This document shows, in pieces, positions 46,177 to 55,415 of a stretch of 64,000 nt of DNA. The notes under the pieces were generated by a model that had not been told where the DNA came from, ran no database searches, and saw nothing but the letters and a program-made list of their open reading frames with translations. The DNA comes from Catellatospora citrea (GTDB lineage Bacteria > Actinomycetota > Actinomycetes > Mycobacteriales > Micromonosporaceae), in the NCBI RefSeq assembly GCF_003610235.1, contig NZ_RAPR01000001.1, forward strand, positions 7,936,001 to 8,000,000, read 5' to 3'. Made by a program: the position numbers and the translations under genes. How positions within the stretch are numbered: position 1 is the first letter of the stretch; the number at the start of each line of letters is the position of its first letter.

Positions 46177-47222
46177 GACGGGACCCCCACGAGGGTGCCC
46201 TCGGTGATGCCCTCGCCGGTGATCTGAACCCGCCCGTTGGCGAACATGCCCAGCTGAACAGGGACGTAGCGGCTGGCGGCGCCGGTGACGACCTGCACGC
46301 CGTAGCCGCCTTCGGACAGGGCGACGAGCGCGGCGACCGGGACGGTCAGCGCATCCGGCACGCTCGCCGAGACCAGCTTGACGCCGACCGGGGCCTGGTC
46401 GAGCGCGCCGAGCGCGGACTGGTCGGCGAGGGTGACCGTCACCGCGATCGTCGCCGGGTCGCTGGGGGCCTGTCCCGCGGTGGCCACGGAGCCGACCGTG
46501 GTGACCGTGCCGTCGACGGTCTTGCCGCCCGGCAGCGTCACGGTCGCGGAGACACCCTGCTTGACCAGGCCCTGCAGGCCCACGTCGAGGGCGATGCGCA
46601 CCATCCGTGTGGTGCCGGTGTAGGCGAGGACCGGGCCGTCGGCCGGGTCGCCGAGGTGCCCGGACAGCGTGGTGACCCGCAGTTCGGCCGGGGCGCGCAC
46701 GACGTCGACCGGGTCGAACACGCCCGTCTGCGGCCGGCCGGCGGACTTCTGCCACTTGCGCACCGCGGCCGCCGTGGACGCGGTGTAGGTGTCGTCGACG
46801 GTGAACCCGGTGTGGCCGAGCGCGGCCAGATTGCTTTCGACCTCGTGCACGTCGTCGCCGGTGTCGCCAGCGCGCAGTGGCCGGTACAGCGGCAGGCCGC
46901 CGTAGAACAGCGAAACCGGCCGGTTGTCGGCCTTGTAGACGGGCTTGCCTCGGCGGATCACCGCACCCGGGGCGGGCAGCCAGGTGATCACACCGCTGCC
47001 GCGCCCGTTGACCGTGACCGGCTCCCCGTAGTCGAGCGTGCCGTTCACCTGCTGCGTCTGGGTCAACGTGGCCCGGGTCACCGCAGCGGTCGACGGCGCC
47101 GGTGCGGTGCCGTCCGTCGTCGCCGGCGGGTCGCCGCCGAACCCGATCGCGGCGGCGGCGACAGCCCCGGCGACCGCGACCGCAGTGCCGGTCACCAGCG
47201 TGGCGCGGACCGGCCCCCTCAC
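46173..47222 (-). CDS. periplasmic-type efflux adaptor with peptidoglycan-binding domain
   Basis: A 349-residue HlyD/MacA-like adaptor: N-terminal anchor helix (about 8-28), barrel-sandwich strands, a PG_binding_1 domain in the middle (about 118-165, [40 protein letters not shown]), and a C-terminal beta-barrel ([30 protein letters not shown]). This inserted peptidoglycan-binding domain is typical of actinobacterial adaptors. GTG start overlaps the lipoprotein stop by four bases. Confidence 0.9.
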   Translation of the reverse strand: MRGPVRATLVTGTAVAVAGAVAAAAIGFGGDPPATTDGTAPAPSTAAVTRATLTQTQQVNGTLDYGEPVTVNGRGSGVITWLPAPGAVIRRGKPVYKADNRPVSLFYGGLPLYRPLRAGDTGDDVHEVESNLAALGHTGFTVDDTYTASTAAAVRKWQKSAGRPQTGVFDPVDVVRAPAELRVTTLSGHLGDPADGPVLAYTGTTRMVRIALDVGLQGLVKQGVSATVTLPGGKTVDGTVTTVGSVATAGQAPSDPATIAVTVTLADQSALGALDQAPVGVKLVSASVPDALTVPVAALVALSEGGYGVQVVTGAASRYVPVQLGMFANGRVQITGEGITEGTLVGVPS

Positions 47223-47743
47223 TTCTTCCCGCCTTCGGCGGGCAGCTTGTCCTTGCAGGCCTCCTGTGCGGCCTGGAACGCAGGATCAGCCAGCAGCTGG
47301 GTTCTGTTGACGTGCTCCAGCCGGCCACCGATCCGCATGTTGCCGTTAGGCATGGGATCGGTCATCTCGATCTCGTGGGCGCGCATGCACACGGCGAACG
47401 CGCGCAGCTGCTCCAGTTCCTGCGCGGACAGGGTGGGGGCCGGCGGCTCGACCCCGGCGGGCAGCAGGTGGTGGCACGCGACGTCGGCGGCGTCGAACGC
47501 GGGGTCGGCCTCGGCCTGCTGGCGGATCCAGGCCCTGGCCGGCATGCCCGGAGCCGGGTCCGGGACGTTCACGCCGTGCTCACGGATACAGGCGACGTAG
47601 GCGGTCAGGTCGCCCGAGCCTGCGCTCGGGCCGGCCGCGGCGCTGCCGTGCGCCGTGGGGATGCCGGGGTCGGTTGTCGGGCTGCAGGCGGCGGCCGTCG
47701 CCAGACCGGCGATCAGGACGGGCAGCACGAATATGCGTCTCAT
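47219..47743 (-). CDS. lipoprotein with two copies of a CMRxHG-type domain
   Basis: A 174-residue lipoprotein (lipid Cys 20, ATAAAC). The mature part has two homologous units: residues 46-90 ([18 protein letters not shown] ... [12 protein letters not shown]) and 113-163 ([19 protein letters not shown] ... [12 protein letters not shown]). Each unit has two Cys, a Cys-x3-His (or similar) and a DP-x-G turn. The same unit, closely similar over about 55 residues, is the extracytoplasmic part of the histidine kinase at 48473. It heads the exporter operon and is divergent from the two-component genes. Possibly binds a metal, haem or the exported compound; not experimentally known to me. Confidence 0.85.
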   Translation of the reverse strand: MRRIFVLPVLIAGLATAAACSPTTDPGIPTAHGSAAAGPSAGSGDLTAYVACIREHGVNVPDPAPGMPARAWIRQQAEADPAFDAADVACHHLLPAGVEPPAPTLSAQELEQLRAFAVCMRAHEIEMTDPMPNGNMRIGGRLEHVNRTQLLADPAFQAAQEACKDKLPAEGGKK

Positions 47744-47761
47744 GGCGCACAGATCTACGCT

Positions 47762-47817
47762 CCGGCCGGTGACACCAGCGCTACAGCCGATGTAGGACTG
47801 GTGTCATGTCCGGCCGG
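47762..47817. promoter_or_regulatory. nested dyad between divergent exporter and two-component operons
   Basis: GACACCAG (47771-47778) pairs with CTGGTGTC (47798-47805); inside it CTACA (47781-47785) pairs with TGTAG (47791-47795); outside it CCGGCCGG occurs at 47762-47769 and 47810-47817. It is a nearly complete 56-base dyad in the 88-base divergent promoter region, the expected site for the neighbouring OmpR-type regulator. Confidence 0.7.
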
Positions 47818-47831
47818 GCACAATGGGCGCC

Positions 47832-48476
47832 ATGCGGGTGCTGGTGGCAGAAGACCACGTCGTGCTGGCCGATCGGATCGCCGAGGGGCTGCGCGATGCC
47901 GGGCTGGCCGTGGACGTCGTCAACGACGGCGCGACCGCGCTCGCCGAGGCGCAGCTCACCGCATACGACGTGATCGTTCTCGACCGGGATCTGCCCGCGG
48001 TCCACGGCGACCAGGTCTGCCGCAGCCTGGCCGGCCGCGATGCCCGGATCCTGATGCTCACCGCGGCCGCCGACGTCGCCGACCGCGTCGACGGCCTCGA
48101 ACTCGGCGCCGACGACTACCTCGGCAAGCCGTTCGCCTTCGCCGAACTGCTCGCCCGGGTGCGCGCGCTGAGCCGGCGCGCACCGTCCGCGCCGCCGGTC
48201 GTGCGCCGCGGCGACCTCACCGTCGACCGCGCCCGACACCGCGCCGCCCGCGGGGCCCAGAGCCTGTCCCTGACCCGCAAGGAGTTCGCGATCCTGGAGA
48301 TGCTCCTGGCCGCTGACGGCAACGTGGTCAGCGCCGAGGAACTGCTCGAACATGTCTGGGACGCCAACGCGGACCCGTTCAGCAACGTCGTGTCGGTGAC
48401 GATGGCCCGTCTGAGGCGCAAGCTCGGCGAACCGCCGCTGATCGAGACCGTCGTCGGCCGGGGATACCGGATGTGA
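47832..48476 (+). CDS. OmpR-family response regulator
   Basis: A 214-residue regulator: receiver with EDH (7-9) and Asp 51 (VIVLDRDLPAVHG), KPF motif, and C-terminal winged helix (LSLTRKEFAILEMLLAADGNVVSAEELLEHVWDANADPFSNVVSVTMARLRRKLG). ATG at 47832; an ATG three codons upstream is possible. Its stop overlaps the kinase GTG. It probably binds the dyad at 47771-47805 and activates the exporter operon. Confidence 0.93.
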   Translation: MRVLVAEDHVVLADRIAEGLRDAGLAVDVVNDGATALAEAQLTAYDVIVLDRDLPAVHGDQVCRSLAGRDARILMLTAAADVADRVDGLELGADDYLGKPFAFAELLARVRALSRRAPSAPPVVRRGDLTVDRARHRAARGAQSLSLTRKEFAILEMLLAADGNVVSAEELLEHVWDANADPFSNVVSVTMARLRRKLGEPPLIETVVGRGYRM

Positions 48477-49804
48477 GCACTCCACGGCTGACCGTCCGAG
48501 TACGCCTCACCCTGCTCTACACCGCGCTGTTCGTCGCCTGCGGCGCGAGCATCGTCGCGATCACCTACGCCCTGGTGGCCGCGCTGCCGGCGGGCAGTCC
48601 GACGCCCACCGCGCGGGAACTGCAACAGCTACGCGTGTTCGCCGCGTGCATGCGCGCACACGGCATCGACGTCGCCGACCCCACCCCGGACGGCAACCTG
48701 GCGGTCGGTGGCCGGCTGCGGGACGTCACCAGAGCCCAGCTGGAGGCCGACCCTGCCTACATGGCCGCACGCGAGGGGTGCCGGGACCAGCAGCCCGACC
48801 TTGCCCCGTGCCCCATGGAGGACGAACAGCAGCGCACCCAGTGCAAGGAGGCGGTCCGGCAGGGCGCCACCTTCCAGCGCGACACGACCCTGGCCCATCT
48901 GCTGCGGTACTCCCTGATCACGCTCGCCGCGGCGACCTTGCTGGCCGGACTCGCCGGTTGGATCGTCGCCGGCCGGGTCCTGCGACCGGTCCACCGGATC
49001 ACCGCAGCCGCCCAGGCTGCTTCCGAGCACAACCTGTCCGCCCGGGTAGGGCTCGACGGCCCGCGTGACGAGCTGCGCGAACTCGCCGACACGTTCGACA
49101 GCATGCTCGGCCGCCTGCAGGCGGCGTTCGAGAGCCAGCGGCGGTTCACGGCCAACGCCGGGCACGAGCTGCGCACCCCGCTGACCGTCATGCGCACCAC
49201 CCTCGACGTGGTGCTCGCCAAGCCCGCCGCGACAAACCGTGAGCTGCGCGCCATGGGCCAGGACGTGCGCGTGGCAGTCGACCACGCCGACCGGCTGATC
49301 GACTCGCTGCTCACCCTGTCCCGCAGCGAACGCGGACTCACCGTCCATGAGCCGGTCGACCTGGCCACCATCGCCGAGGACGTCCTGGACCTCGCCGACC
49401 CGACCGGCCCGCGGCTGCACAGCACCCTAGAGCCCGCGCTGACCTCCGGCGACCCGGTCCTGCTCGAACGCCTCATCGCCAACCTCGTCGACAACGCCCT
49501 CGGTCACAACGTTCCCGACGGCCACGTCTGGGTCACGACGTCGACCGTGGCGGGCAGGGCGAGCCTGGTCGTCGCCAACACCGGTCCTGTCATCCCGGAC
49601 CACGCCCTGCTCACCCTCTTCGAACCCTTCCAACGACTACAGGAACGCCTCACCGGCCACGGGTTCGGCCTGGGCCTGGCCATCGTCGCCTCGATCACCA
49701 CCGCACACCACGGCTCCGTGGACGCCCGACCCCGACCCGGTGGCGGCCTCACCGTCACGGTGACCATGCCGCCGCCGTCCGCGCGGGACGGATCAGACGG
49801 CTAG
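48473..49804 (+). CDS. sensor histidine kinase with CMRxHG-type sensor domain
   Basis: A 443-residue kinase. Helix about 12-36, an extracytoplasmic domain at 40-142, second helix about 144-168, HAMP, H-box [13 protein letters not shown] with His 231, N-box (LERLIANLVDNALGH) and a G-box GFGLGLAI. Residues 47-103 of the sensor domain (LQQLRVFAACMRAHGIDVADP ... ADPAYMAAREGC) match the repeat unit of the divergent lipoprotein. GTG start overlaps the regulator stop. The last four bases (CTAG, 49801-49804) are shared with the stop of the convergent GGDEF-EAL gene. Confidence 0.93.
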   Translation: MSTPRLTVRVRLTLLYTALFVACGASIVAITYALVAALPAGSPTPTARELQQLRVFAACMRAHGIDVADPTPDGNLAVGGRLRDVTRAQLEADPAYMAAREGCRDQQPDLAPCPMEDEQQRTQCKEAVRQGATFQRDTTLAHLLRYSLITLAAATLLAGLAGWIVAGRVLRPVHRITAAAQAASEHNLSARVGLDGPRDELRELADTFDSMLGRLQAAFESQRRFTANAGHELRTPLTVMRTTLDVVLAKPAATNRELRAMGQDVRVAVDHADRLIDSLLTLSRSERGLTVHEPVDLATIAEDVLDLADPTGPRLHSTLEPALTSGDPVLLERLIANLVDNALGHNVPDGHVWVTTSTVAGRASLVVANTGPVIPDHALLTLFEPFQRLQERLTGHGFGLGLAIVASITTAHHGSVDARPRPGGGLTVTVTMPPPSARDGSDG

Positions 49805-52800
49805 CGGGGCGATGGGGATCGCCCGGCGTGCGTGGTGGCCCACCGGCCCGCCGCCTCGGCGCTCATGGGCCGGGCGAAGAGGTAGCCCTGCCCGTAGCCG
49901 CACCCGAGCCGGCGGAGCAGATCGTGCTCGCCGGGCAGCTCGACACCCTCGGCGACGGTGTCCAGGCGCATCTTCTGCGCCAGCGTGATGATGCCGTCGA
50001 CCAGGTCGGCCTGGCGCTGGGAGGTGGTGAGGCTGCTGGTGAAGACCCGGTCGAGTTTGAGCACGTCCAACGGGATGTGGCGAAGGTAGTTGAGGGCCGA
50101 GTAGCCGGTGCCGAAGTCGTCGATGGCGACCCGGACGCCGGTCTGGCGCAGTTCGGCGAGGTCCTGCCAGACCTGCTCGTCGTCGCCCAGCAGCAGGGTC
50201 TCGGTGATCTCCAGCATGAGCCGGCAGGCGGGCAGCCCCGACTCGGCCAGCACCTGGCGGACGTGCTCGGTGAAGCCTCCCGCGCGGAACTGCCGCGCCG
50301 ACACGTTGACGCTGACGTACGGCGTACACCTGGCGTCACCGTGCGGCCAGGCCGCCGCCGCCGTCACGGCCGCGCTCAGCGCCCAGTTGCCGATGGCGAC
50401 GATGGCCTGGCTCTCCTCGGCGATCTCGATGAACTCGCCGGGCATCAACCGGCCGCGAGTGGGGTGGTTCCAGCGCAGCAGCGCCTCGAATCCGACGGTC
50501 CGCCCGTCGGCCAGCGCGACGATCGGCTGGAACTCCAGGAAGAACTCGCCGTGCGGCAGCGCGGTCTCCAGCGCGGCGCGCAGCCGCATCCGCTCCGCGG
50601 CCCGGACCTCGTGCTCCTGCCGGTAGCGCAGCCAACGCCCCTTGCCCTCGGCCTTGGCCGCATAGAGTGCGACGTCAGCCTGCCGCAGCAGCTCGGCCGC
50701 GGTGGACGACGCGGTGCTGAACGACACCCCGGCGCTGCCGCGCCCGGACACCGCGCTGCCATCGAGCACGAACGGGGTGGCCAGCGCCGCCATGATGCGG
50801 TCGGCGACCGCGTACACCGTCTCCTCGGTGGCGTCCTCGATGGACACCGCGAACTCGTCGCCGCCGAGCCTGGCCGCGGTGTCGCCGCGCCGCACCACCT
50901 CGACGATGCGCTCGGCGACCAGGCGCAGCAGCCGGTCTCCGTAGTCGTGTCCGAAGGTGTCGTTGACCAGCTTGAAATCGTCGAGGTCGATGAATATCAC
51001 GGCAGCCGGCACGCCGGTGCCGTGGGCGCGCACGGTCGCGTCCGCGAGCCTGCGCTGGAACGCCACCCGGTTGGCCAGCCCGGTCAACGAATCGTGGTAC
51101 GCGTGGTATGCCAGCTCGCGCTCCATGTCGCGCTGCGTGGTGACATCGCGCAGCGTCACGACGAACCCGACGACGGCCGGCTCCGCGCGTAGATCCCGGC
51201 AGATCGCCTCGACCTGCACCCGCAGGCCGTCGGTGCGCACGATGACCCAGTCGCCGCGGTCGCCGTCGGCACCGGGCGGAGCGGTCTTGATCTGCTCCCG
51301 GGCGGCCTGCTGGCTCTCCTCGGCGACCAGCTCGACCAGTTCCGCGCCGAGCAGGTCGCCAGGGCCGAACACGCCTGCCGCCGACGGACTGGCATAGCGG
51401 ATGCGCAGCCCGTCCGGTTCGAGGATCAGGATGACGTCGGCGGCGTTCTGCACCAGGGCGCGGAAGTACTCCTCGCTGTCGCGCTGGACGAGCAGGCGGG
51501 TCAGGCTGATCCGCTCCAGCGCCAGCGCGGCCTGCGCCGCAATGGTCTCCACCGCCGACTGCAGCGTGTACAGCAGGTCGCGGTCGGCCCCGACCAGGAT
51601 GACGCCCAGGTGCGGGTCGCCACCGGGGCGGGCGTCCAGCACCAGCGGGCACACGAGCACGTGCCGGAACGGCCGCATGCGGGCCGCCTGCGCCGCGGGC
51701 AGCTCGCCCGCGTCGACCACCCGCGAGCCGCACTCGACGCGGCCCGGGCTGCCGTGCCCGGCGTCGTGACCGGTGATGTCCAGGTGGAAGGCGTGCGGTT
51801 TGCGGGCCGGGGCGAGCTGGTCGACCGCGGCTGCCAGGCAGTCCCGGACCCCCTGCACGTCGTGGGCGGCCACCAGCCGGGTGCTGGTGGTGCGCAGGAT
51901 CTCGGCGCGGGTGAGGAACCGGCGGTGGTCGGCGAGCATGCTGAACAGGCGGATGGCGACCAGCACCGCGGTCACGCTGGCGAACACGGCGATCGCGGGC
52001 GTGTGCCAGACCCGCCCGCGCGCCGCCTCGAGCAGCAGCAGCGCCGACGGGAGCAGCGAGGCGGCCAGCAGCGACGCCTGCCGGGCGGGACTGAGCTCGC
52101 GGGGTGCGGTGGTGGGGGGCAGGGTGAGCGCGGTCATCGACGGATGCAGCGCGGCCGCGGCACAGCCGCCGTAGAACAGCAGCCAGCCGATGTCGATCGG
52201 CCCGCCGACCGGGCCGTGCCCGCGCAACTGCGACATGGCGTACACGAGGTCGGTCACCAGAAGTCCGGTCGCGCCGACGGTCATCAGGGTGACGGCGGGG
52301 GAGAACCGGTGGATCACGATGAGGCGGCCGATGGTGGCCAGGATCAGCACGTCGCCCACCGGATAGGCGACCGACAGCAGGCGTTGTGCCGGGGAGAGTG
52401 TGGGGTCGATGAGGTGCGGCGTGATGAGGAAGATCCAGGTCAGCAGGCCCAGCCCGGTGACCAGGATCATCATGTCCAAGGGCAGCAGGCGGCGGCGGGT
52501 GTGCGTGGCGGGGCCGGCCATCCGCAGCAGGCCGGCCGCGAGAACCGGATACATCGCCAGGTAGAAGACATCCGCGGCGGAAGGGAACAGCAGCGCCACG
52601 CCGCGTGTGTCGACGAGGAAGTCGTACAGGGTGTCACCGAGGAACAGCAGCACGATCGCGGTGCACAGCAGCCACCACGGGCCGGCCCTGGCCGGGCGGT
52701 TGGACTTGACCCCGTAGGCCACCGCGGCCGCCGAGCAGAGCCCGATCCCGGCCCACACCAGGTCGTCGGCGGGGGAGGGGAGGGCGAAGAAGCCGATGAG

Positions 52801-52848
52801 GCCGACCAGCCACAGCATCCCGTACACCGCCAGCGGCCTGTTGACCAT
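49801..52848 (-). CDS. membrane-bound GGDEF-EAL cyclic-di-GMP protein
   Basis: A 1015-residue protein: about eight or nine N-terminal helices (to residue ~310), a GAF-like region (about 320-455), a PAS domain (about 460-580), a GGDEF domain with intact LGGDEF at about 661-666, and an EAL domain with FEALLRW (EAL at about 788) and DDFGTG, plus EGVE. Both catalytic motifs look intact, so it may make and degrade c-di-GMP. ATG at 52848 has GGTGG upstream; GTG at 52857 is possible. Signals are probably integrated by the membrane and GAF/PAS parts. Confidence 0.93.
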   Translation of the reverse strand: MVNRPLAVYGMLWLVGLIGFFALPSPADDLVWAGIGLCSAAAVAYGVKSNRPARAGPWWLLCTAIVLLFLGDTLYDFLVDTRGVALLFPSAADVFYLAMYPVLAAGLLRMAGPATHTRRRLLPLDMMILVTGLGLLTWIFLITPHLIDPTLSPAQRLLSVAYPVGDVLILATIGRLIVIHRFSPAVTLMTVGATGLLVTDLVYAMSQLRGHGPVGGPIDIGWLLFYGGCAAAALHPSMTALTLPPTTAPRELSPARQASLLAASLLPSALLLLEAARGRVWHTPAIAVFASVTAVLVAIRLFSMLADHRRFLTRAEILRTTSTRLVAAHDVQGVRDCLAAAVDQLAPARKPHAFHLDITGHDAGHGSPGRVECGSRVVDAGELPAAQAARMRPFRHVLVCPLVLDARPGGDPHLGVILVGADRDLLYTLQSAVETIAAQAALALERISLTRLLVQRDSEEYFRALVQNAADVILILEPDGLRIRYASPSAAGVFGPGDLLGAELVELVAEESQQAAREQIKTAPPGADGDRGDWVIVRTDGLRVQVEAICRDLRAEPAVVGFVVTLRDVTTQRDMERELAYHAYHDSLTGLANRVAFQRRLADATVRAHGTGVPAAVIFIDLDDFKLVNDTFGHDYGDRLLRLVAERIVEVVRRGDTAARLGGDEFAVSIEDATEETVYAVADRIMAALATPFVLDGSAVSGRGSAGVSFSTASSTAAELLRQADVALYAAKAEGKGRWLRYRQEHEVRAAERMRLRAALETALPHGEFFLEFQPIVALADGRTVGFEALLRWNHPTRGRLMPGEFIEIAEESQAIVAIGNWALSAAVTAAAAWPHGDARCTPYVSVNVSARQFRAGGFTEHVRQVLAESGLPACRLMLEITETLLLGDDEQVWQDLAELRQTGVRVAIDDFGTGYSALNYLRHIPLDVLKLDRVFTSSLTTSQRQADLVDGIITLAQKMRLDTVAEGVELPGEHDLLRRLGCGYGQGYLFARPMSAEAAGRWATTHAGRSPSPR

Positions 52849-52982
52849 GTTAACCACCCCGCCCGGTTCACCTGCCTGCGGTCATGGGCCCCAGGAGGCC
52901 CGTGCTCATGCCCTCCCGCCAGTACATCACCGTGCGTGAAGGTGCGACCACCCGATGATCGGCGGCAGGTGCGTCCGGGCGG

Positions 52983-53978
52983 CTAGAACGTCCGGATCGC
53001 GATCTCGGCCGGTGCGGCCAGGCCCTTGACGATCTCGTCGTCGAGTTTGACGAGGGTCAGCGAAGCGCCGGCCATGTCGAGCGACGTGCAGTACTCGCCG
53101 ACGTAGTTGCGCCGCACGTGGATGCCGCGGGCCTCCAACTGCTCGTGGGCCCGGCCATAGAGCAGGTACAGCTCGCCGATCGGGGTGCCGCCCAAGCCGT
53201 TGATCATCAGGGCGACGTCGTCGCCGCGCTCGTAGGGCAGGTCCGTCACCACGGCTTCCAGCAGCTCGTCGATGATGGTGTCGGCGTTGGCCAGCTTCTC
53301 GCGGCGACGCCCGGGCTCGCCGTGGATCCCGACGCCGATCTCCATCTCGTCGTCGCCGAGTTCGAACAGCGGCGAACCCTTGGCCGGCGGCGTGCACGAG
53401 GTCAGCGCCATACCCATGGTCCGGGTCACGGAGTTGACCTTGTCGCCGAGCCGTACCAGCTCGTCGATGTCGGCGCCCGCCTCGGCGGCCGCGCCGACCA
53501 CCTTGATGACGAAGAAGTTCCCGGCGACCCCGCGCCGGCCGATCGTGAACGTGGAGTCCGCCACCGCGACGTCGTCGTCGACCAGCACCGTCTTGATCTG
53601 GACGCCCTCGGCCTCGGCCATCTCCTTGCCCATGTCGAAGGCCATCCGGTCACCGGTGTAGTTGTTGATCAGATGCAGCACGCCCTTGGGCGTGGCGAGC
53701 AGCTTGCTGGTCTCCAGCACGTAGTCCATGGGCGGTGCGGCGAACACGTCGCCGGGGCAGGCCGCGTCGAGCATGCCCTTGCCGACGATCATCACGTGGG
53801 CCGGCTCGTGGCCCGAGCCCGAGCCCTGGATGACGGAGACCTTGTCCGCCCGCGGGGCGTCGGCCCGCATGATGAGGTTGTACTCCGGCACGTAGCGCAG
53901 CGTGTCCGGATTGGCCAGGGCCACGCCCTTGAGCATCTCGGCGACGAACTGGCGCGGATCGTTGACGAACTTCTTCAT
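52983..53978 (-). CDS. dhaK: dihydroxyacetone kinase subunit DhaK
   Basis: A 331-residue DhaK: GSGSGHEPAHV (52-62) contains the substrate loop and GIHGEPG with catalytic His 219 is intact. It covalently binds dihydroxyacetone or a related ketose and needs DhaL and either ATP or a PTS donor (DhaM). No dhaM is in the window. It follows dhaL by 13 bases and is the last gene of the operon. Some DhaK paralogues phosphorylate other short ketoses (erythrulose), so substrate is not settled. Confidence 0.93.
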   Translation of the reverse strand: MKKFVNDPRQFVAEMLKGVALANPDTLRYVPEYNLIMRADAPRADKVSVIQGSGSGHEPAHVMIVGKGMLDAACPGDVFAAPPMDYVLETSKLLATPKGVLHLINNYTGDRMAFDMGKEMAEAEGVQIKTVLVDDDVAVADSTFTIGRRGVAGNFFVIKVVGAAAEAGADIDELVRLGDKVNSVTRTMGMALTSCTPPAKGSPLFELGDDEMEIGVGIHGEPGRRREKLANADTIIDELLEAVVTDLPYERGDDVALMINGLGGTPIGELYLLYGRAHEQLEARGIHVRRNYVGEYCTSLDMAGASLTLVKLDDEIVKGLAAPAEIAIRTF

Positions 53979-53991
53979 GGCAGTCGTCCCT

Positions 53992-54633
53992 TCAGGATGC
54001 GGCGGGCCAGGCGTCGGCGAGGGCTTCGAAGATGACGGCGACGGCCACCGCGCCGGGGTCGACGCTGCCGATGCTGCGCTCGCCGGTGTAGCTGGCGCGG
54101 CCGCGGCGGGCCTCGAGCTTGGCGGTCTCGTCCGCGCTGGCGCGGGCCACGGCCGCGGCGGCCCGGACCGTCGTCGGTCCGTCGCTGCCGAGGCCGACCT
54201 GCCGCGCGATCTCGTCCGTGGCCGGGGCCAAGGCGTCGAGCAGGGTCTTGTCGCCGAGGCTGGCGCTGCCGCGGGCCTGGATGCCCTCTATCGCCGCCCG
54301 CAGCATCGCCACGACGGTCTCCCCGTCGATGGCGGTCTTGCCGGCGGCGACGGTCGCCGCGCGCAGGAACGCGGTGCCCCACAGCGGTCCGGAGGTTCCG
54401 CCGATCCGGCTGGTGATGACGACGGCGACCTTGCGCAGGAACGTGGCGGCGTCGGTGCGGTCGAAGGTGTCCCAGTCGCTCAGGACGATCTCGAAGCCAC
54501 GGGCGAGGGAGTAGCCGAAGTCGCCGTCGCCGACGACCGCGTCGAGGTCGCCGAAGTACTTCTCGTTCGCGACGGCGGTCTGCGCGATCGTGCGCACCAC
54601 GAACTCGACCTGCGGCAGCGGGTTCTCGGTCAT
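53992..54633 (-). CDS. dhaL: dihydroxyacetone kinase subunit DhaL
   Basis: A 213-residue DhaL: GDGDFG (Mg-binding Asp residues), GGTSGPLWG phosphate loop and ARRGRASYTGERSIGSVDPGA are typical. Binds ADP/ATP and transfers phosphate to the DhaK-bound ketose. Start overlaps the upstream phosphatase stop by four bases. Confidence 0.93.
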   Translation of the reverse strand: MTENPLPQVEFVVRTIAQTAVANEKYFGDLDAVVGDGDFGYSLARGFEIVLSDWDTFDRTDAATFLRKVAVVITSRIGGTSGPLWGTAFLRAATVAAGKTAIDGETVVAMLRAAIEGIQARGSASLGDKTLLDALAPATDEIARQVGLGSDGPTTVRAAAAVARASADETAKLEARRGRASYTGERSIGSVDPGAVAVAVIFEALADAWPAAS

Positions 54634-55415
54634 CGCCCGTCCCTTTCTGCGAGCACGGCCTCGAGGTCGGCCAGCGTGACGTACGCCCCGGGCGCGGCCG
54701 GGCTGTCGTTGGCGAGCACCGTGACCGGGGCGGCGTCCGGCTCGCCGAGCGAGTCGACGACGAACGCGGCGCCGGTGAAGTCCTCGTCGGCGGTGTAGTC
54801 GTTGACCGTGACGACACAGGCGATCCCGGCCGCGACGGCGGCGGCCAGGCCGTTGTGGGAGTCCTCGACGACAACCGCGTCGTGCGGCGCCAGCCCGAGC
54901 CGGTCGAGGGCGAGCAGGTAGATGTCGGGCGCCGGTTTCTTGCGCGGCACGATGTCGCCGGCGAGCACGGTGAAGTCGCGGGCCCGGTCCGGGCCGACGG
55001 CGTGCTCCAGCACCGCTCGCACGGACGGTTCGGCCGAGGTGGAGGCGACGGCGAGCAGCCAGCCGGCGGCGTGGGCCTGCTCGGTGAGGCGGGCGATGCC
55101 GGGGCGGGCGGGCAGGTCACCCGCGGCGACCATGGCGGTGTAGAGCTCGGTCTTGCGGCGGTGCCAGGCGGCGACGGCCTCGGCCTGCCCGGCCGGGTCG
55201 GGCGGCAGTCCGGCGGCGGCGACGAACTGCGGGGTCAGCAGGCTGGCCATGCGCTCCTTGCCGCCGCCGATGGCGAGCTTGCGGCCGTACTCCTGCTCGT
55301 CCCACCGCACCGGCAGCCCGAACTCGGCGAACGTCTGGTTGAACGCGGGCAGGTGCCCGTAGCGTTCGGTGTCGGCCAGGACGCCGTCACAGTCGAAGAT
55401 CAGGGCTTTCACCAT
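54630..55415 (-). CDS. HAD-family phosphatase (CbbY/beta-PGM-like)
   Basis: A 261-residue HAD hydrolase: motif I IFDCDGVLADTERYGHLPAFN with nucleophile Asp 8 and acid/base Asp 10, GGGKER cap motif of CbbY-type enzymes, ASTSAEPS (motif II), and PRKKPAPDIYLLA plus EDSHNG (motifs III/IV). CbbY-like enzymes dephosphorylate xylulose-1,5-bisphosphate and similar sugar phosphates. Start overlaps the aldolase stop by seven bases; the gene is translationally coupled in the operon. Confidence 0.9.
   Translation of the reverse strand: MVKALIFDCDGVLADTERYGHLPAFNQTFAEFGLPVRWDEQEYGRKLAIGGGKERMASLLTPQFVAAAGLPPDPAGQAEAVAAWHRRKTELYTAMVAAGDLPARPGIARLTEQAHAAGWLLAVASTSAEPSVRAVLEHAVGPDRARDFTVLAGDIVPRKKPAPDIYLLALDRLGLAPHDAVVVEDSHNGLAAAVAAGIACVVTVNDYTADEDFTGAAFVVDSLGEPDAAPVTVLANDSPAAPGAYVTLADLEAVLAERDGR

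Noticed and set aside
46177..47328. Extension of the MacB ATPase frame upstream
   Set aside because: It covers the adaptor gene in another frame and is Arg-rich; the ATG at 46176 overlaps the adaptor stop.
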